64,000 nt of DNA from Owenia fusiformis (GCA_903813345.2 CAIIXF020000002.1:2890001-2954000), one strand, 5' to 3'. Positions 48,415 to 60,768 are shown, counted from the first letter of the stretch. Translations and numbers: made by a program. Notes: a model not told the origin generated them from the letters alone.

Positions 48415-48590
48415 CCGGTGTAAAAGGGTAGGAGGTCCTATAATGTATGGTCCTACTCTCCATTGATTTATATGGTGCAGTGACCTCTTTGTGCTCTTTC
48501 CCTTATTGTCTTATACACAATCAGGGCCAGTAAGGGCCTTTAAAAGAGGGGACCATAATCCCTTGGGGACCATAATTTCTTTCACACCGG
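48415..48590 (+). mobile_element. CCGGTGT MITE, copy 1
   Basis: A 176-bp unit with ends CCGGTGTAAAAG and CTTTCACACCGG. Its inverted partner lies at 49080-49252; the two flank 490 bp that include homology to the 3' flank of the sulfotransferases. Confidence 0.7.
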
Positions 48591-49079
48591 GATCAATCAA
48601 TCTCACCAAGTATAATATGTAATATCTAAGCCTTACTGATCTCGATTAACGATCAAGCTCCTTCATGTATTTTTCAGACATTTAACAGTACACATTTTAG
48701 GGAACATTATTGAACCATGGTCACAAATGTTTGTGATTCACGTACATTGTACCATGTTCGTGACACCATGGTTCTTCAATAAACGAAAGTGAAAAAGCTA
48801 ACTTCCTATTCATATTGTAATACGTATCTTCTATTGCATTGAGCAAAGTAAAGACTACATGTGAATGTGTGTCATGTGGCATCACTTTATCCCGCATTCT
48901 ATTCTCTCTAAAAACATATGTTCGATTGGCAGGGTAACAAATTGTCTGTCATTGGCATACTGGTATAACATAATTTATGTTTTTTAACTTTAAGATGGAA
49001 TATCATGAATTTCACATATGAACTACGTGGAAGCACGTTTCGCTAACCTTCGTTGCAAAAATGCTTCGTTAGACTCAAC

Positions 49080-49252
49080 CCGGTGTAAAAGAAATTATGG
49101 TCCCCTGGGGATTATGGTCCCCTTTCTTAAAGGCCCTTATTGGCCCTGATTATGGATACGATAATAAGGGAAAGAGTTGTATTTAGGTCGCCATATAAAT
49201 CAATGGAAAGTAGGACCATCATTTGATAGGACCTGCTACCCTTTTACACCGG
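49080..49252 (-). mobile_element. CCGGTGT MITE, copy 2 (inverted)
   Basis: Reverse-oriented copy of 48415-48590, with ends CCGGTGTAAAAG and CTTTTACACCGG. Confidence 0.7.
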
Positions 49253-49505
49253 CAGTGTAGCAGGTACCTATTATACGAAGTCAATTGGGCAGTTTTGGGT
49301 AAACGAACATTTGTTCCTCTCATTTTTTTTAGCTTTCAATGCCTTTTCAAATTATTATGCTTAAACGATTAGATGTTCTGAGAAAAACACGAAATCAATT
49401 AGATCTAATTTCAAGTGCAAACATTTTTATTTTTAAGTTCTTAATAATCAGTTACAGAACATCGATTTCCATAAACTGTAAGAAATTCTTTTTATTGCGA
49501 TTTCC

Positions 49506-52262
49506 TCAAACATTTTTGCGGCATTGACTTTTCAATAGTAGGCAATTACGTTTCTTCAGTATTGCTATCTTCTTGAATTCCTTGATTTGATCACTACCAC
49601 CGGCACCACCCATGCCACCATCTGAATAAGAAAATACATTGGCGATATTAAAGGCAGAATCAGATCTATAGGGGGTGACATAATTACATGCAACGTGCAT
49701 AATTGACCTACCCATCTATTCCTTATAATATCAAATACAATATCTCCCAAAAGATTCACAAGATGTTATAAATTGGTGAAGTTATGAATGATCCAAAGTG
49801 GAAAAATGGGTGAAAAATGTTTAAATTCTCCCAAATAATAAGAATGGTAACCATTCTTATAAAAAAATAATACATTATTGTAAAAATCTTTCATTTTCCT
49901 TGAATAAAGTATGCACTTTTGTGATTTTTAGAAAATAGACATGACAAGGAATGACACGAGCCAAAAATATTCTAAGATTGAAACAATTTTTTGTTTAGCC
50001 TGCTCGCTATCTCTGATTCTCTCTTTAAGAACAGAAAAACTATTATCATCATTTATTGTATATTGTTAATATATTCATGGACTGTTCAACCCCACGGGTG
50101 CATTATTTAAGGATTTAAGCCAAGGACGCAGTGCATTGTGGAGAAAATCATTCTTCTTAAGGTATGCTTTTCAAAGCTATGCAATACCGCGCAAAATGCC
50201 ACAATGCATCAAGACTTAAGTTTTAATTCTTTCACACATTGCAAAATATTCTACGCAATCACTTAAAAGATTCGAAATCGCTAAAATAACATATTTTCAA
50301 TGAACATTCATGCACGGGTCAAGTTGGCAAATCATAAGTTTCAATCGGTGTCCAGAGTCGAGTTGTCACCTTGACAACCATTCAACAAATGACCTTGGGT
50401 GCAGCGATTGGTTATAAATACAATGCAGCTGAAATGCTGTGTTCGGATTGGCTGGAATCGGACACACCTTGACTAGCTATTCGTGAATGAAGCATATTCT
50501 GACATTTTATTTACGGCAAGCGCATCATGTTTTATCACTTGACATTGGCATATCGATTCTCAAAAGTTCATCAACTTCCGACGTGCTCTATCGTCGAGGA
50601 TAATTTGGCCTCAATGAAATGATTTCAGGTGTGCACAAAATTATAATAGTTTTCTAAAAATATATATTATTTTTAACACTGTATTCTAAACAGAAATTTA
50701 AAAAATATAAAAACATTGATTTCATTTACTCTAATGACGTATGATTATTACAGAGGTGTTGGTTTAATATAACGTTCATTTAAAAATGGTTTATTGAAAT
50801 GCCATACCTCTCGTTTGAACCTCATTATCACCAAGACCTGATTCATTAGCCAAGGGTGGTAAAAAAACAGTTCACTTAGAGCTTAAAACAAGTCAAATAT
50901 CGTCGTTTGCTCTTCCACCCTTATTGTGCATGCTCCCTATGTTATTGGTTATAAACGTTTAATGACAGATTGGTAATATGTCATCGCTAACTATTTTTGT
51001 TTAGCTTTGTTATCAAGATACTTAGAACAAAGGCAATATACATGTACTCGAGTACTACAATATCTTTGCTTTAACACGACCATGTTCCTCATTAAAACAG
51101 TATGCTGAAACCCCTATTATCTCATAAAACAAGTCGATTAGCATTTAAAAATGAAAGAATCTGAATAAGAGTCTGTAATCAGTACCTTGGACTTGCTTTT
51201 TCGAGTTATCATTTTATCATCAAGACACTTGATGAAGACACGAAGACCCCATAACGCTGTTGAGTTGTAAATTCAGTTACCTCTTTTTCTTTTATCATTG
51301 GAACCTTCTTCGAATCCCACAACTGCTGACACGAGTAACATCATAACCAACATACCATACCATACCATACGTGTTGTTTCCATTGTTCGCTAAAATAGTA
51401 ACACCACCAAAGATGTATTGTACATGTAAATGCCATTTTATCTGCTTATCCATCGGAGCATTGTTTTTTCACTTAGCTCTTTCAGCAAAAAGACTACATA
51501 CTGTCATGTAATCCTTTGCAATCTGCTTTAAAGTATTATAATTAAATATAAGTGCCAAAGGGAAAGGACTAAAAGTTTTAATGGAACCTATCAAGAACAA
51601 GAAAAGGCAGAGTCGTAAGTGTATACCAGTCATAAGAAAAATATATCCAAACACCATGAACTAAATGAAAAGAAACAATGTCTAATAGAGTGTGCACCAA
51701 ATTAAGCGTAGACGTTGAAATCGCGGGATAATAGCGCGAGGCTGATGACATTTGAGCAAACATATGTTTTCATCGTTTCAGAAAGAACTGGTCTAGTTTT
51801 TTTTACTTTTATATGTAAATGACCAGAATAACATCCAAGACAGTCTGTGAACTTGACAGAGAATTTCATAGTTAAACCTACAAAAAGTCAGATTGTAGTA
51901 TACGGTATAACGCGGGGTAACGGTTCGACACAAGGAATTTGAATTTGCATTATACCGTATCTGAGGTAAATGTCACAATATCACAATCCAAGACTAGTCC
52001 ACAGAACACCATTGCACGTTTCATTCATACTGCAAGTCATTACAATACATGTTGATATATAAAGATTAATACCACTATATTCTGACCACAAATATGCAGG
52101 TGACTGTGTCAACTATTTATGTGTTTGCCTTACCCTGATCACGACTAATGATCCATCCGTAATTTACATTATTAGTCCGATATAAACACAATCAAATTGT
52201 ACACCTACCTCGTTTCTAATTCTTTATGTGGAAGTCACGTTGACGCTCGGTCTCGTTGTCTC
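49506..52262 (-). CDS. P2: small secreted cysteine peptide precursor gene (4 exons)
   Basis: The most intact gene of the family. TATAAATA at 52293-52286 precedes an untranslated exon ending at 52209. Coding exons are 51389-51281 (ATG 51383), 50837-50808 and 49621-49506, phase 1 throughout, 82 residues. The signal-peptide core LVMMLLVSAVVG is followed by NDKRKR, the LGDNEVQTR microexon, a Gly-rich segment GGMGGAGGS, and ILKKR before Cys71-x6-Cys78. It lacks P1's CysCys pair. AATAAA stands at 49496-49491. A K MITE sits just past the last exon's acceptor at 49652-50024. Function unknown; a secreted processed peptide is inferred. Confidence 0.75.
49652..50024. mobile_element. TTAA MITE family K, copy 2 (373 bp)
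   Basis: TTAA at 49648-49651 and 50025-50028 flank ends AGGCAGAATC and GATTCTCTCT. Unit 1 keeps the empty site at about 366-378 (GATATTAAGAACAG). It lies in the last intron of P2. Confidence 0.88.
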
Positions 52263-52285
52263 TGTTAAAAGTAGATGATATCAGC

Positions 52286-52293
52286 TATTTATA
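52286..52293 (-). promoter_or_regulatory. TATA box of P2
   Basis: TATAAATA on the minus strand with the conserved first exon (to 52209) downstream. Homology to units 1 and 3 ends near 52390, so upstream control sequence has been replaced by repeat DNA. Confidence 0.6.
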
Positions 52294-52393
52294 TTATCGG
52301 AACAACACTAAACCCATATATCCTTCCGCCGTATTCATCCAGTTCAGCTCGGCTATTTACTATCATCTTCCCTTTGAGAAATTAGGACGTTCT

Positions 52394-52800
52394 GTTACGC
52401 GGTAAACTCGATTCAAATATATGTCATATTCTGCAACGATTATGGCATATTCACTTGCGGTGTATGCCAGATTCACCTGCGGTATATGGCATACGCACTA
52501 ACCAATGAGAACGCGATACGGAAGTATGCAATTGTCAATAGCATCGATTCAACGAACGTGCTAAAGACTATAAATTATTTTATGATTACTGAATCAACAT
52601 CTTAGTGCATTGAATATATCATTTTTAATTAGTTTCAGGCCTTTAATTTTTCGGACCCACTTTTTTTGGTTTGGACTCTATTTTTTTTTACTGTGGGGTC
52701 CATTGGACCCACTTTTTGGTAACACTAAATAAAACACAATTGTCAATTGAATAACATACACCAATACAGTACCTGTATTGTTTGATGTTGTTTTATGTAT
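52394..52800. repeat. TATGGCATATTC-type repeat, second copy
   Basis: Matches 46470-46780 and is interrupted by about 100 bp containing GGACCCACTTTTT motifs (52635-52725). It truncates unit 2 just upstream of P2's promoter. Confidence 0.6.
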
Positions 52801-52852
52801 GTGTTACACTCAAAAATACACTTCAAGGGAAACATTATGAAGCATAAGTTAT

Positions 52853-52990
52853 GCCTGGGTCTCATTTGCTCAGATTCATCGGCCGGTGCCCGGCCGATTG
52901 AGTATTTTGTTCAAAATTGTATACAGTTTTGACCAGAATACTCAATCACCCGGGCGCCCGCCGATGAATTGGAGCAGATGTGACCAAGGC
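52853..52990. mobile_element. Hairpin MITE family H, copy 3
   Basis: GCCTGGGTCTCATTTGCTC at one end and GAGCAGATGTGACCAAGGC at the other fold back across a GC-rich stem (CGGCCGGTGCCCGGCCG). Confidence 0.65.
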
Positions 52991-54240
52991 TAACCCCTGA
53001 AAAAACAACTATGTGCCACTCTGTGAAGCTATCACCTAGGTAGAATTTTCATTCAAGACATCCGCCTAACTAAAATCCTGCAAAACCAACTTTACTCCAT
53101 TTATTAAGAATTTTCGTCCTCGCTCTTAGAGTACTGATAGGTATGATAAAATAATTTGTACTCCGAGACAGGGAAGGTGCAAATACCCTGCCAATATATT
53201 TTTAAAAAATGTTTTCCAGAATTTCAGCCCTTTCCACCCCTGTTTTTCGATGTTTAATGAATAGATATGTTGCATTTAGAGACACGGTTAATCTCTTTAA
53301 AGGAAAATGGGAAGATATTTCAAATATAGGAATATATATTCATGCTGGGGTTTTAGGGATATCAATTTAAGCTGAAACAATGGATCGCATGAGTTTTCCC
53401 TATGGGAAAATAACATGGGAAGTATTGTTTTTCACTTCACCTGAATTGAATCAATTTTCTTTTAAAGGGGTTAACTGTGTCTCAAAACGCAATATGATGC
53501 ATCAAACACTGAAAAAAGTGATGGAAAGGGATGGAAATCAGGACAACACTTTTGAAATAACGTGTTGGTAGGGTTTTTGCACCTTTCTTGTCTCAGACTC
53601 CATATTATTTTTCATCTCTATCGGTGCATGTCTTGGAGTAAATGCATTGGCCTGACATGTGCCCCTATTCAAATCGTCAGAAAATAGCCATTATCCAACA
53701 AATGACTGCCTGAAATCTGTTGCGATACCTTCTGAGTTATGTATGGTTTCTACATGTGAAGGTGTGTTATGTGGCTTCACTTATCCCACATTCTCTAAAA
53801 AACATTTGTTTGCGTCGCAGGGAGGGAAACATATTGCCGTGAAACGTTACTTGCATACTGGTATGACATAATTCATGTTGTTTAATTTTAAGTTGGAATA
53901 CTAACGATATTTACATATTATGAACGACATTGAAACACATTTACCTTCTCGTTGAATAATCTCACAATGGGTTCCAACAGGGTACAAATTTGTCAAAATA
54001 ATGAGAGATTTTCTCAGAATTCCGAATCTAAATTGAAACCCGCCCTTCAATGACATTCTATGATCTTTCAAAGTAAAATTTGAAAGTCATTAATTCACCT
54101 AAATATATATAACGATTGATTTGGGACTTAAAGTTTAAGTTAAAAAGTCACGGAATTAACCTCGGTCAGGTTATCTACGTTCGAGTCAATCATAATATTT
54201 AAAGATTATTCATCAGTTTCGAGATGTGAGAATGCCAAAA
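52991..54240. other. No gene; fragment of unit 3' flank
   Basis: 53750-54000 is a diverged copy of the sequence found downstream of both sulfotransferases (23660, 61560). The rest shows no supportable feature. Confidence 0.45.
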
Positions 54241-54284
54241 CAGAAAAACAAATTTCGAAAATTGATTTAGAAAAGGGTAAGATC

Positions 54285-54525
54285 TGGGTTAATATCAGAG
54301 ATTGGGTAAGGGTTAGAGCCAGGAATACAGTTAGAAACGACTTTGAGTTAGAGATAGGTTAGGGTTAGCTTCGGGTTAGGGGTAGAGTCGACATTAGAGC
54401 TATGGTTAAAGAAAGGGTTAGGGTTGGAGCCAGGGGTGGGGTTAAGGTTAAGGCTGGGGTTAGGGCTCGAGCAAGGGTTAAGGTTACCTAGGAGTGAAGG
54501 TTAGAGGCAAGGTTAGAGTTAGCAA
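54285..54525 (+). repeat. Degenerate GGTTAG / GGGTTAGGG tract
   Basis: Irregular runs such as AGGGTTAGGGTT, GGGGTTAGGGCT and GGGTTAAGGTT over about 240 bp resemble a decayed TTAGGG telomere-type repeat or a GTTAGG minisatellite. Confidence 0.6.
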
Positions 54526-54589
54526 CGGATATTTGTACTGCTGGCTTATGTTAGCTAATGTTTTAATGTAAGCAATGTCATTACATGTT

Positions 54590-56460
54590 TTGACAATTTT
54601 AACTTCTAGAGCCTCCACAAAATATCAATTCGAATGCCTCGAAAGCGGTCATCAAATGCATTTAAGAACTGCGAACAAAAATTCAAATCGGCTCATTACC
54701 CCACGGCCTATAAGCTTTTAAAGTTCACATATGACCTATCGTCTCTATTTGGCTTCTAGGGCCTCCACAAAATATGAAATTAAAACGTCTTTTACCTCAA
54801 AGGCGGACATCAGCCGTGGTTACATTTGTTCTACGGGGACCATACAGCGGTCAAAGTTTAACAAAATCTATATAGATTTGGAATGTGTATCGCTGTATTA
54901 AATATCCTAGGCAGTTCTCTTGATTTTGGGAATTTTCGACGACCATATGTTACTGAGGCATGAAATGAATTCTCCTAGCAAACTTGCTATGCCTACGAAC
55001 TTATATTTAATTGACAAATGCATTTCTGTTTTATTGCTTAGTCCTGTATGGATGTAGGGCTTAACAAAGTGATGTGTTACTGCAATGCTGCAGTTTTTTC
55101 TGGCAATCGTATGCCTGAGAATTTCTATAGTCTTCGTACACCCTCCTCTTAAACTTTTGAGGCCAGATTAACCTATTATGCTGCAGTTCTTTCTGGCAAT
55201 CGTATACCTGATAATTTCTCTAGTCTTCGTACACTCTCCTCTTAAACTTTTGCGGCCAGATTAATGTATTATGCCTTGATAAAGTCTGTTCATTTTTAAC
55301 GCATAGATTAAAGTAGATTTCTGAGCTGAATCATTATCTCGAAACAATTGATCACATTGTAGAATGATTCTAGTTGGTTTATGCAACCTGAACATGATCA
55401 TTCAACCTTAAGCAAACTGCATTTTTTTCTTTTAAGGCTCTGGCTGTCAGCGACCACTATCCAGTTGAAATGGAAATTTATCGATAACGCTCTGTGGTTG
55501 ACCTCCGGCGCATAAGCAGTAATGAAAACAGTGAAACCCGAAAGGGCGCCTATACATTATTTCTAAAATCTGGATTGGAACATTATTTTTATGATATATC
55601 ATTTTCACCATCTAAATAAGAAGACTACGGAGATATTCAGAACAGACCAACTAATATTATGTTATTATTCAATTGTTATTAGTGAAATTTTCAACCCCAA
55701 AGCTGCATTATCGTAAATACTCTGATATTTCATTTGCAGGAAACGCACCATATTTCTCATCCTGGTGTATGAGAATTAAGCAAAATGAAAAAATGATGAT
55801 TGCAGGGAGTAGAAGTATAACTTGGCCTAAATGAAATAACTTATGCACAAAATTATGATATCATAGTTAGTTTCCAAAGAAGCAAATATCCTTGATAACA
55901 CTGAATGATAACACTGCATAGCAAATGTTTATCTCCAAGAAGAATTAATGTCTCTATAACCTTTAACTGTAATTCTATTGCCTTCTAATCCTCAATAGCA
56001 GAGGTTTTAAAATAACACCGGGCGATCTAGAGAATATTGTAAAGAAAACCCCGTAAGGAAAAATGTTGACAAAAATTGCATTTCAATTAACATTTCATTG
56101 AAATATTGATAACAGAATGTCACATTTACTAGAATATCATGTAAGAAAATTAAGTCCTTCCTATCGACAGTTCTATCCCAAGGTAAATGGCCCTAACTTC
56201 TATATTGGTTGTTTTATATCTAAGACGTTTTTCACTTGGCTTTGTTAAACAACATAGTCACCTACCCTAGGAATCAAAATTATATCTCGATTTGACCATG
56301 GGGTTATGGGGAAAAGGAATGATCATATGCAATGGATATCCTCTTATTTCGAATATGATAACGTGACTTCGAAGTTAATCTGGGTCAACGTTGATTATGA
56401 CTTCTCCAGTAGAATGCCTCTATTTTTTAAATGAATATGTAATGATTGGCCTTTTAATGT
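54590..56460. other. Intergenic, short duplications only
   Basis: CTTCTAG(A/G)GCCTCCACAAAAT occurs at about 54603 and 54755, and a 93-bp tandem pair lies at 55088-55273. No coding exon was recognised. Confidence 0.45.
55088..55273 (+). repeat. 93-bp tandem duplication
   Basis: Two units begin CTGCAGTT at 55088 and 55181 and share TCTTCGTACAC and AACTTTTG-GGCCAGATTAA with few differences. Confidence 0.75.
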
Positions 56461-58290
56461 GTTAACATGTGTTCCTCTCATTTGTTTAGCTTTCAATACC
56501 TTCTTTACAAATTAATAATAATTTATAATATCCTTAAAGAATAAGATGTTCTGAGAGAAACACGATGTCACAAAATCATTATTCAAATTTAAAATCTAAT
56601 TTTAAGTGAAAATATTTTTATTTTTAAAAAATCAGTAACAGAATATCGATTTCCAAAAACTGTGAGAAATTATTTGTATTGCGATTTCCTCAAAAATGAT
56701 CATGTTAGCGACACGACCGTCTCCATTGTTTTTATTGTGATTTCCTCAAAAAATGGTCAAGTTAGCGACACGACAGTCCCCGTGGTTCGCCACCATTGCT
56801 GTTTTTCATTCTTTTTATCCCTTGATTTGATTGATACTTCGTCCATCCACCATCTGAATAAATAAAGTCATTGTCGATATTTAGAACAGAACAACTATTA
56901 TTATCATTTATTGTATATTGTTAATATCTTCAAGGAATTTTCAACCCCACAGGCGTATTATTTAAGGATTAGGCCATGGACCCAGTACATTGTGGAGAGT
57001 ATCATTCTTCCGAAATATGATTTTTAAATCGATGCATGACCTCACAAAATGCCACAGTACATCAAGTTTTAAGCTTATCCTTTTTACACATCGCAAAATA
57101 TTTTCTATGCAATCATCTAAAAGATTCGAAATCATTAAGATAACATATTTTCAATGAAGGGTCAAGTTGGAAAAGTATCAATTTGAATCAGTAGAATCAA
57201 GTTGTCACGTTGACAGCCATTCACCCAATGACCTTGGGTGCAGCGATTGGTAATAATACACTGCAGTTATATGAAATACAGTGCTCGGATTGGCTGGAAT
57301 CGGACACACCTTGACTAGCTATTCGTGAATGAAGCATATTCTGATATTTTATTTGTGGTAAACGCACCATGTTTTATCACTTGACATTGGCATATCGATT
57401 CTCAAAAGTTCATCCATTCCTGGCGTGCTCTATAGTCGAGAATAATTTGATCGAAACCGATTATTGTAGCCAGTGCACTTGGCCTCCATGGAATGATTTC
57501 AGGTTTACACAAAATTATGATATCATATTCTTTTAAAATATATATGATTTATAACACTGTACTCTAAACAGGAATTAAAAAATATTGATTTCATTTATTT
57601 TTATAATGTATCATTTTTATAGAGGTGCATAACGTACATTTAAAAATGGAACAGTGAAATGCTCTCCCTCTCGTATGAACCTCATTATTGCTAAGACCTG
57701 ATTCATTAACCAAGCGTGGCGAAACAAACAGTAACAGTCCCTATGTTTTTGGTTAAAAACGTTTGATTACAGATTGGTAACGTCAAATTTAACTATTTTT
57801 GTTTATGTTTAATTGTCAAGATACTTAGAACAAAGGCAATATACATGTACACTAGTAATATCGTATCTTTGTTTTAACACGCCCATGTTCCTCATTAAAA
57901 CAGTATGCTGAAACCCCTATTATCTCATAAAACAAGTCGATTAGAAAATAAAAATGAAATAATCTGGATTAAAGTCTGGAATTAAAACCTTGGACTTGCT
58001 TTTTCGAGTTATCATTTTATCATCAAGACATTTGATGAAGAGACGAAGAGCGAATATATGCCGTTGAGATGTAAATTCAGTTACCTCTTTTTCCTTTACC
58101 TTTGAAACCTTCTCTAAAATCTTCTCCCATAATTGCTGGCACGAGTAACATCATAACCATGAGGAAACATACCATTCGTGTTGTTTCCATTGTTCGCTAA
58201 AATAGTAATACAATCAAAAGGGGCGTAGTGTAAAGGGCATTAGATATGTTGAAATTGTATCTTATCCATTTAAGTATTTTTTATCACTTA

Positions 58291-58780
58291 CACCCCAGTC
58301 ACATTTGTCGCACCGCGGCCGCAAGTCGACCGCAGAACAATTAAATCGGTGAATTTCTGCGGCGAGCGTATAAAAACTACGCTCGCCTTGCGGCCTCCGT
58401 ACGGCGAATGCAGATTTTTACAGGCCGCAGGGAAGGTGTAGAAATTATAACTCGGAGTTATAATATTTGTTCATTTCTGAGGTCCCCGTAGAAATCAACT
58501 GGCTCAACAAGATTGAATCATTATTTGTCAATGTTTCACGATCACTTTTCATTTGATATTACATCCTAGCACTATGAATAACATTTATAAATTGTCCTGA
58601 TGTAAATAAAATGAAAAAAGTATTATTTATCAACAGAAATTTAAAATTCACCGTGCGGCTGCCGTGGGAAATGTGACTGCAAAAGTATGAGAGCGCGGAA
58701 ATTCTGCGGCGAGCGTAGAAAAGCAACTGGCCGCAGAATTGATAGACCGCACGGCGGCCGCAGGAAATGTGACTGGGGTG
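58291..58780. mobile_element. 490-bp Harbinger-type MITE in P3 5' intron
   Basis: TTA at 58288-58290 and 58781-58783 flank perfect ends CACCCCAGTCACATTT and AAATGTGACTGGGGTG. GC-rich inner arms (CTGCGGCGAGCGTA) form further inverted repeats. P1 and P2 keep the empty site CACTTAGCTC. The 3-bp TTA duplication fits PIF/Harbinger. Confidence 0.85.
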
Positions 58781-59316
58781 TTAGCCCTATTAGCTTGTAA
58801 ATGTTGACTTAAATAGCCATGTTTGTGCACTTTGTGATAGAAGCATGAAAATTGGCACAAAGTTAGTTTATATCATTGTGAAAAAGCCCGGGGTCATTAA
58901 TCAAGTGAGGTATCACAGGCTGTTATCAAAAGATTTGTCCTCTGTGTCGGAGCATGTTCTTTTTCATAAAAACACTAAGAAAACTACACAATTTATTTTT
59001 AACTCATATGTTTCGTTAAACTAAAGAAAATTACATATTCCACGCAATGAATATATCATTTGCGGGTAACATTCATCTCTGTTTGAAGTCCAATACCGCT
59101 TGGAGGAAAACCTATTGAAAATGGCGCGGGAGTATCATACTCCAAAATGTACCATTCCTTGTTTAACTTTTTAATGGCACGATATAGTGACACGAGCCGG
59201 AAAGTCAAAGTCAGATAATTTAGCAATTGTTTAAATAAAAAATTGTAAAATGTTATTAAACAACACTGAAATTCATAAACAATAAGTTTAGTCACAAATG
59301 ATGGAAATATACTATA

Positions 59317-59457
59317 AGTTATTCAATGATTCGAGTGAAATACAGAAAATATTCTTCCCGAGAAGGTCGTATTTCACGATGCGCTAGCAGAGTGAAATAC
59401 AGACGTTCAAGGGAAGAATATTTTCTGTATTTCACGAGAAATCATTGAATAACGTTT
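59317..59457. mobile_element. 140-bp palindromic MITE
   Basis: GTTATTCAATGATTCG and AATCATTGAATAAC bound a hairpin whose stem includes GTGAAATACAGAAAATATTC and its reverse. No ORF. Confidence 0.7.
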
Positions 59458-59916
59458 TTATTCCATGATTACTCAGATAAAACTCCCCTAAATCAAGTCC
59501 ATTTCCTTGGCTTGGGACCGGAGAAACAGATCAACCTTCTCACCTCAAAAATATTTTACATCGATATCCCTTCAAAATCTTTTCGGCCTTGTTGTTTTGC
59601 TTTTATTGTATTATACGATACGTTTGATTTTCTTCAACATTTTTTTTCAATTTTATCAACTGGAACAGTGTAACGAAACGTTTTCTCGATTTTCGTCTGC
59701 CATATTGGATTTTTACTAGTTCATGAAAACAATGTGCATGCTTCATACTGATTTTTTTATAATTACAGATGAGTGTTTTGTATCCTAAAATAATACATTG
59801 TATTTGTCCGATATAAACACAATCAAATTGTACACTTACCTCGTTTCTAACTATCTATGTGGAATGCACGTTTACGCTCGGTCTCGTTGTCTCTGTTAAA
59901 ATTAGATGATATCAGC

Positions 59917-59924
59917 TATTTATA
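59917..59924 (-). promoter_or_regulatory. TATA box of P3
   Basis: TATAAATA with the conserved first exon (donor GAG|GTAAG at 59840). The promoter looks intact although the coding part has decayed. Confidence 0.6.
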
Positions 59925-60009
59925 CTATCGGGACAATACTAAACTCATATTTCATTCCGCCGCCCGTATTCATCCGATTCGGCTCGGCTGTGTCCTAACA
60001 TCTTACCTT

Positions 60010-60500
60010 TAAGAAATTAGAACGTTCACCTTGGATAATCAGGTAAAGATGAGGATTCATATGTACGATAGAAATGGATCAAACCTCTGTGAGCTGCGTC
60101 CGAACCTGCCCTGTATCCCTGTTCTGGATTGGCAGCAAGTGGAACAACCACAACTCTGAGTCTGTGAACTGCGTCCACAGACTCGGAGACCACAGACCCC
60201 GCATCCTGGTCGAACCTCAGCGAACCTCTTGAACCTCAGCAAAATACTCACTGTCCTGGTCAGTGACTGCAACGCCTCTCTTGTATGACCTCAGGTGCAA
60301 TTAAAAGGTGCATACCTCGAATTAGCCACACTATGCGAAAAAGTGACTTTGACACTTTTATACCCACGAAAAATCCATTTTCAAAGAGGCATATTCATTT
60401 TACTAACATAAAAGGCCGTGCTAATTGTTCTAGTCACCAGAATTTCGTGAAAAACGAGAAATTAATGGTTTTCTATTTTCCAAATATAGTCTTACTTACG
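60010..60500 (-). promoter_or_regulatory. Upstream block of P3 with second TATA; holds E2 empty site
   Basis: TATAAAAG (60362-60355) and the following CGAG|GTATG donor match unit 1. The block also preserves CTTACGCTAGTATTC near 60499, the un-inserted target of E2. A Cys-containing minus frame at 60057-60272 is not conserved in unit 1. Confidence 0.35.
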
Positions 60501-60725
60501 CTAGTATTCAAATTATTTGCTACAATTTTAACCAGTCACATGATTCAGATATACATCCTCAATTAATGCTATGTGTTTTGCACATAAGAACGAGAAAATA
60601 AACATTAGGTTATCTGTCAAATGTTTTAACGGAGAGTTGATAGTTTCACCCCAATCATCACTCTGTTATACCATGACGGTTACGTCAAGGCAATTTGCAA
60701 AATTTTGTGGTAACGATAACAAAGA

Positions 60726-60768
60726 ATGGCGGATGGGAAAGACAGCATGTCCTCTTTCTCGCCCGAAG
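60726..60768 (+). pseudogene. Possible first coding exon, plus strand, unit 3
   Basis: Same MADGKDSMSSFS frame and GAAG|GTAAG donor as 22816-22858. The candidate next exon at 61195 terminates after a few codons in the spliced phase. Confidence 0.3.

Larger units (their letters stand above)
56762..59895 (-). pseudogene. P3: diverged or decaying copy of the secreted peptide gene
   Basis: TATAAATA (59924-59917), first exon to 59840 and the signal exon 58196-58085 (ATG 58190) are intact, with core FLMVMMLLVPAIMG. The microexon (57697-57668) has GG where P1 and P2 have the GT donor. The last exon starts at 56853 in the same phase but is frameshifted relative to P1/P2, has lost the KKR-Cys-x6-Cys motif, keeps a single Cys, and stops at 56762. 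The 3' end is tandemly duplicated (GTTAGCGACACGAC at about 56705 and 56762). It may be dead, or may splice without the microexon into a new C-terminus. Confidence 0.65.

Noticed and set aside
58648-58860. Ala-rich 70-codon frame
   Set aside because: Lies in the GC-rich Harbinger MITE and reads repeat sequence.
60057-60272. Cys-rich minus-strand frame upstream of P3
   Set aside because: The corresponding sequence in unit 1 does not keep the frame, and no ATG starts it.
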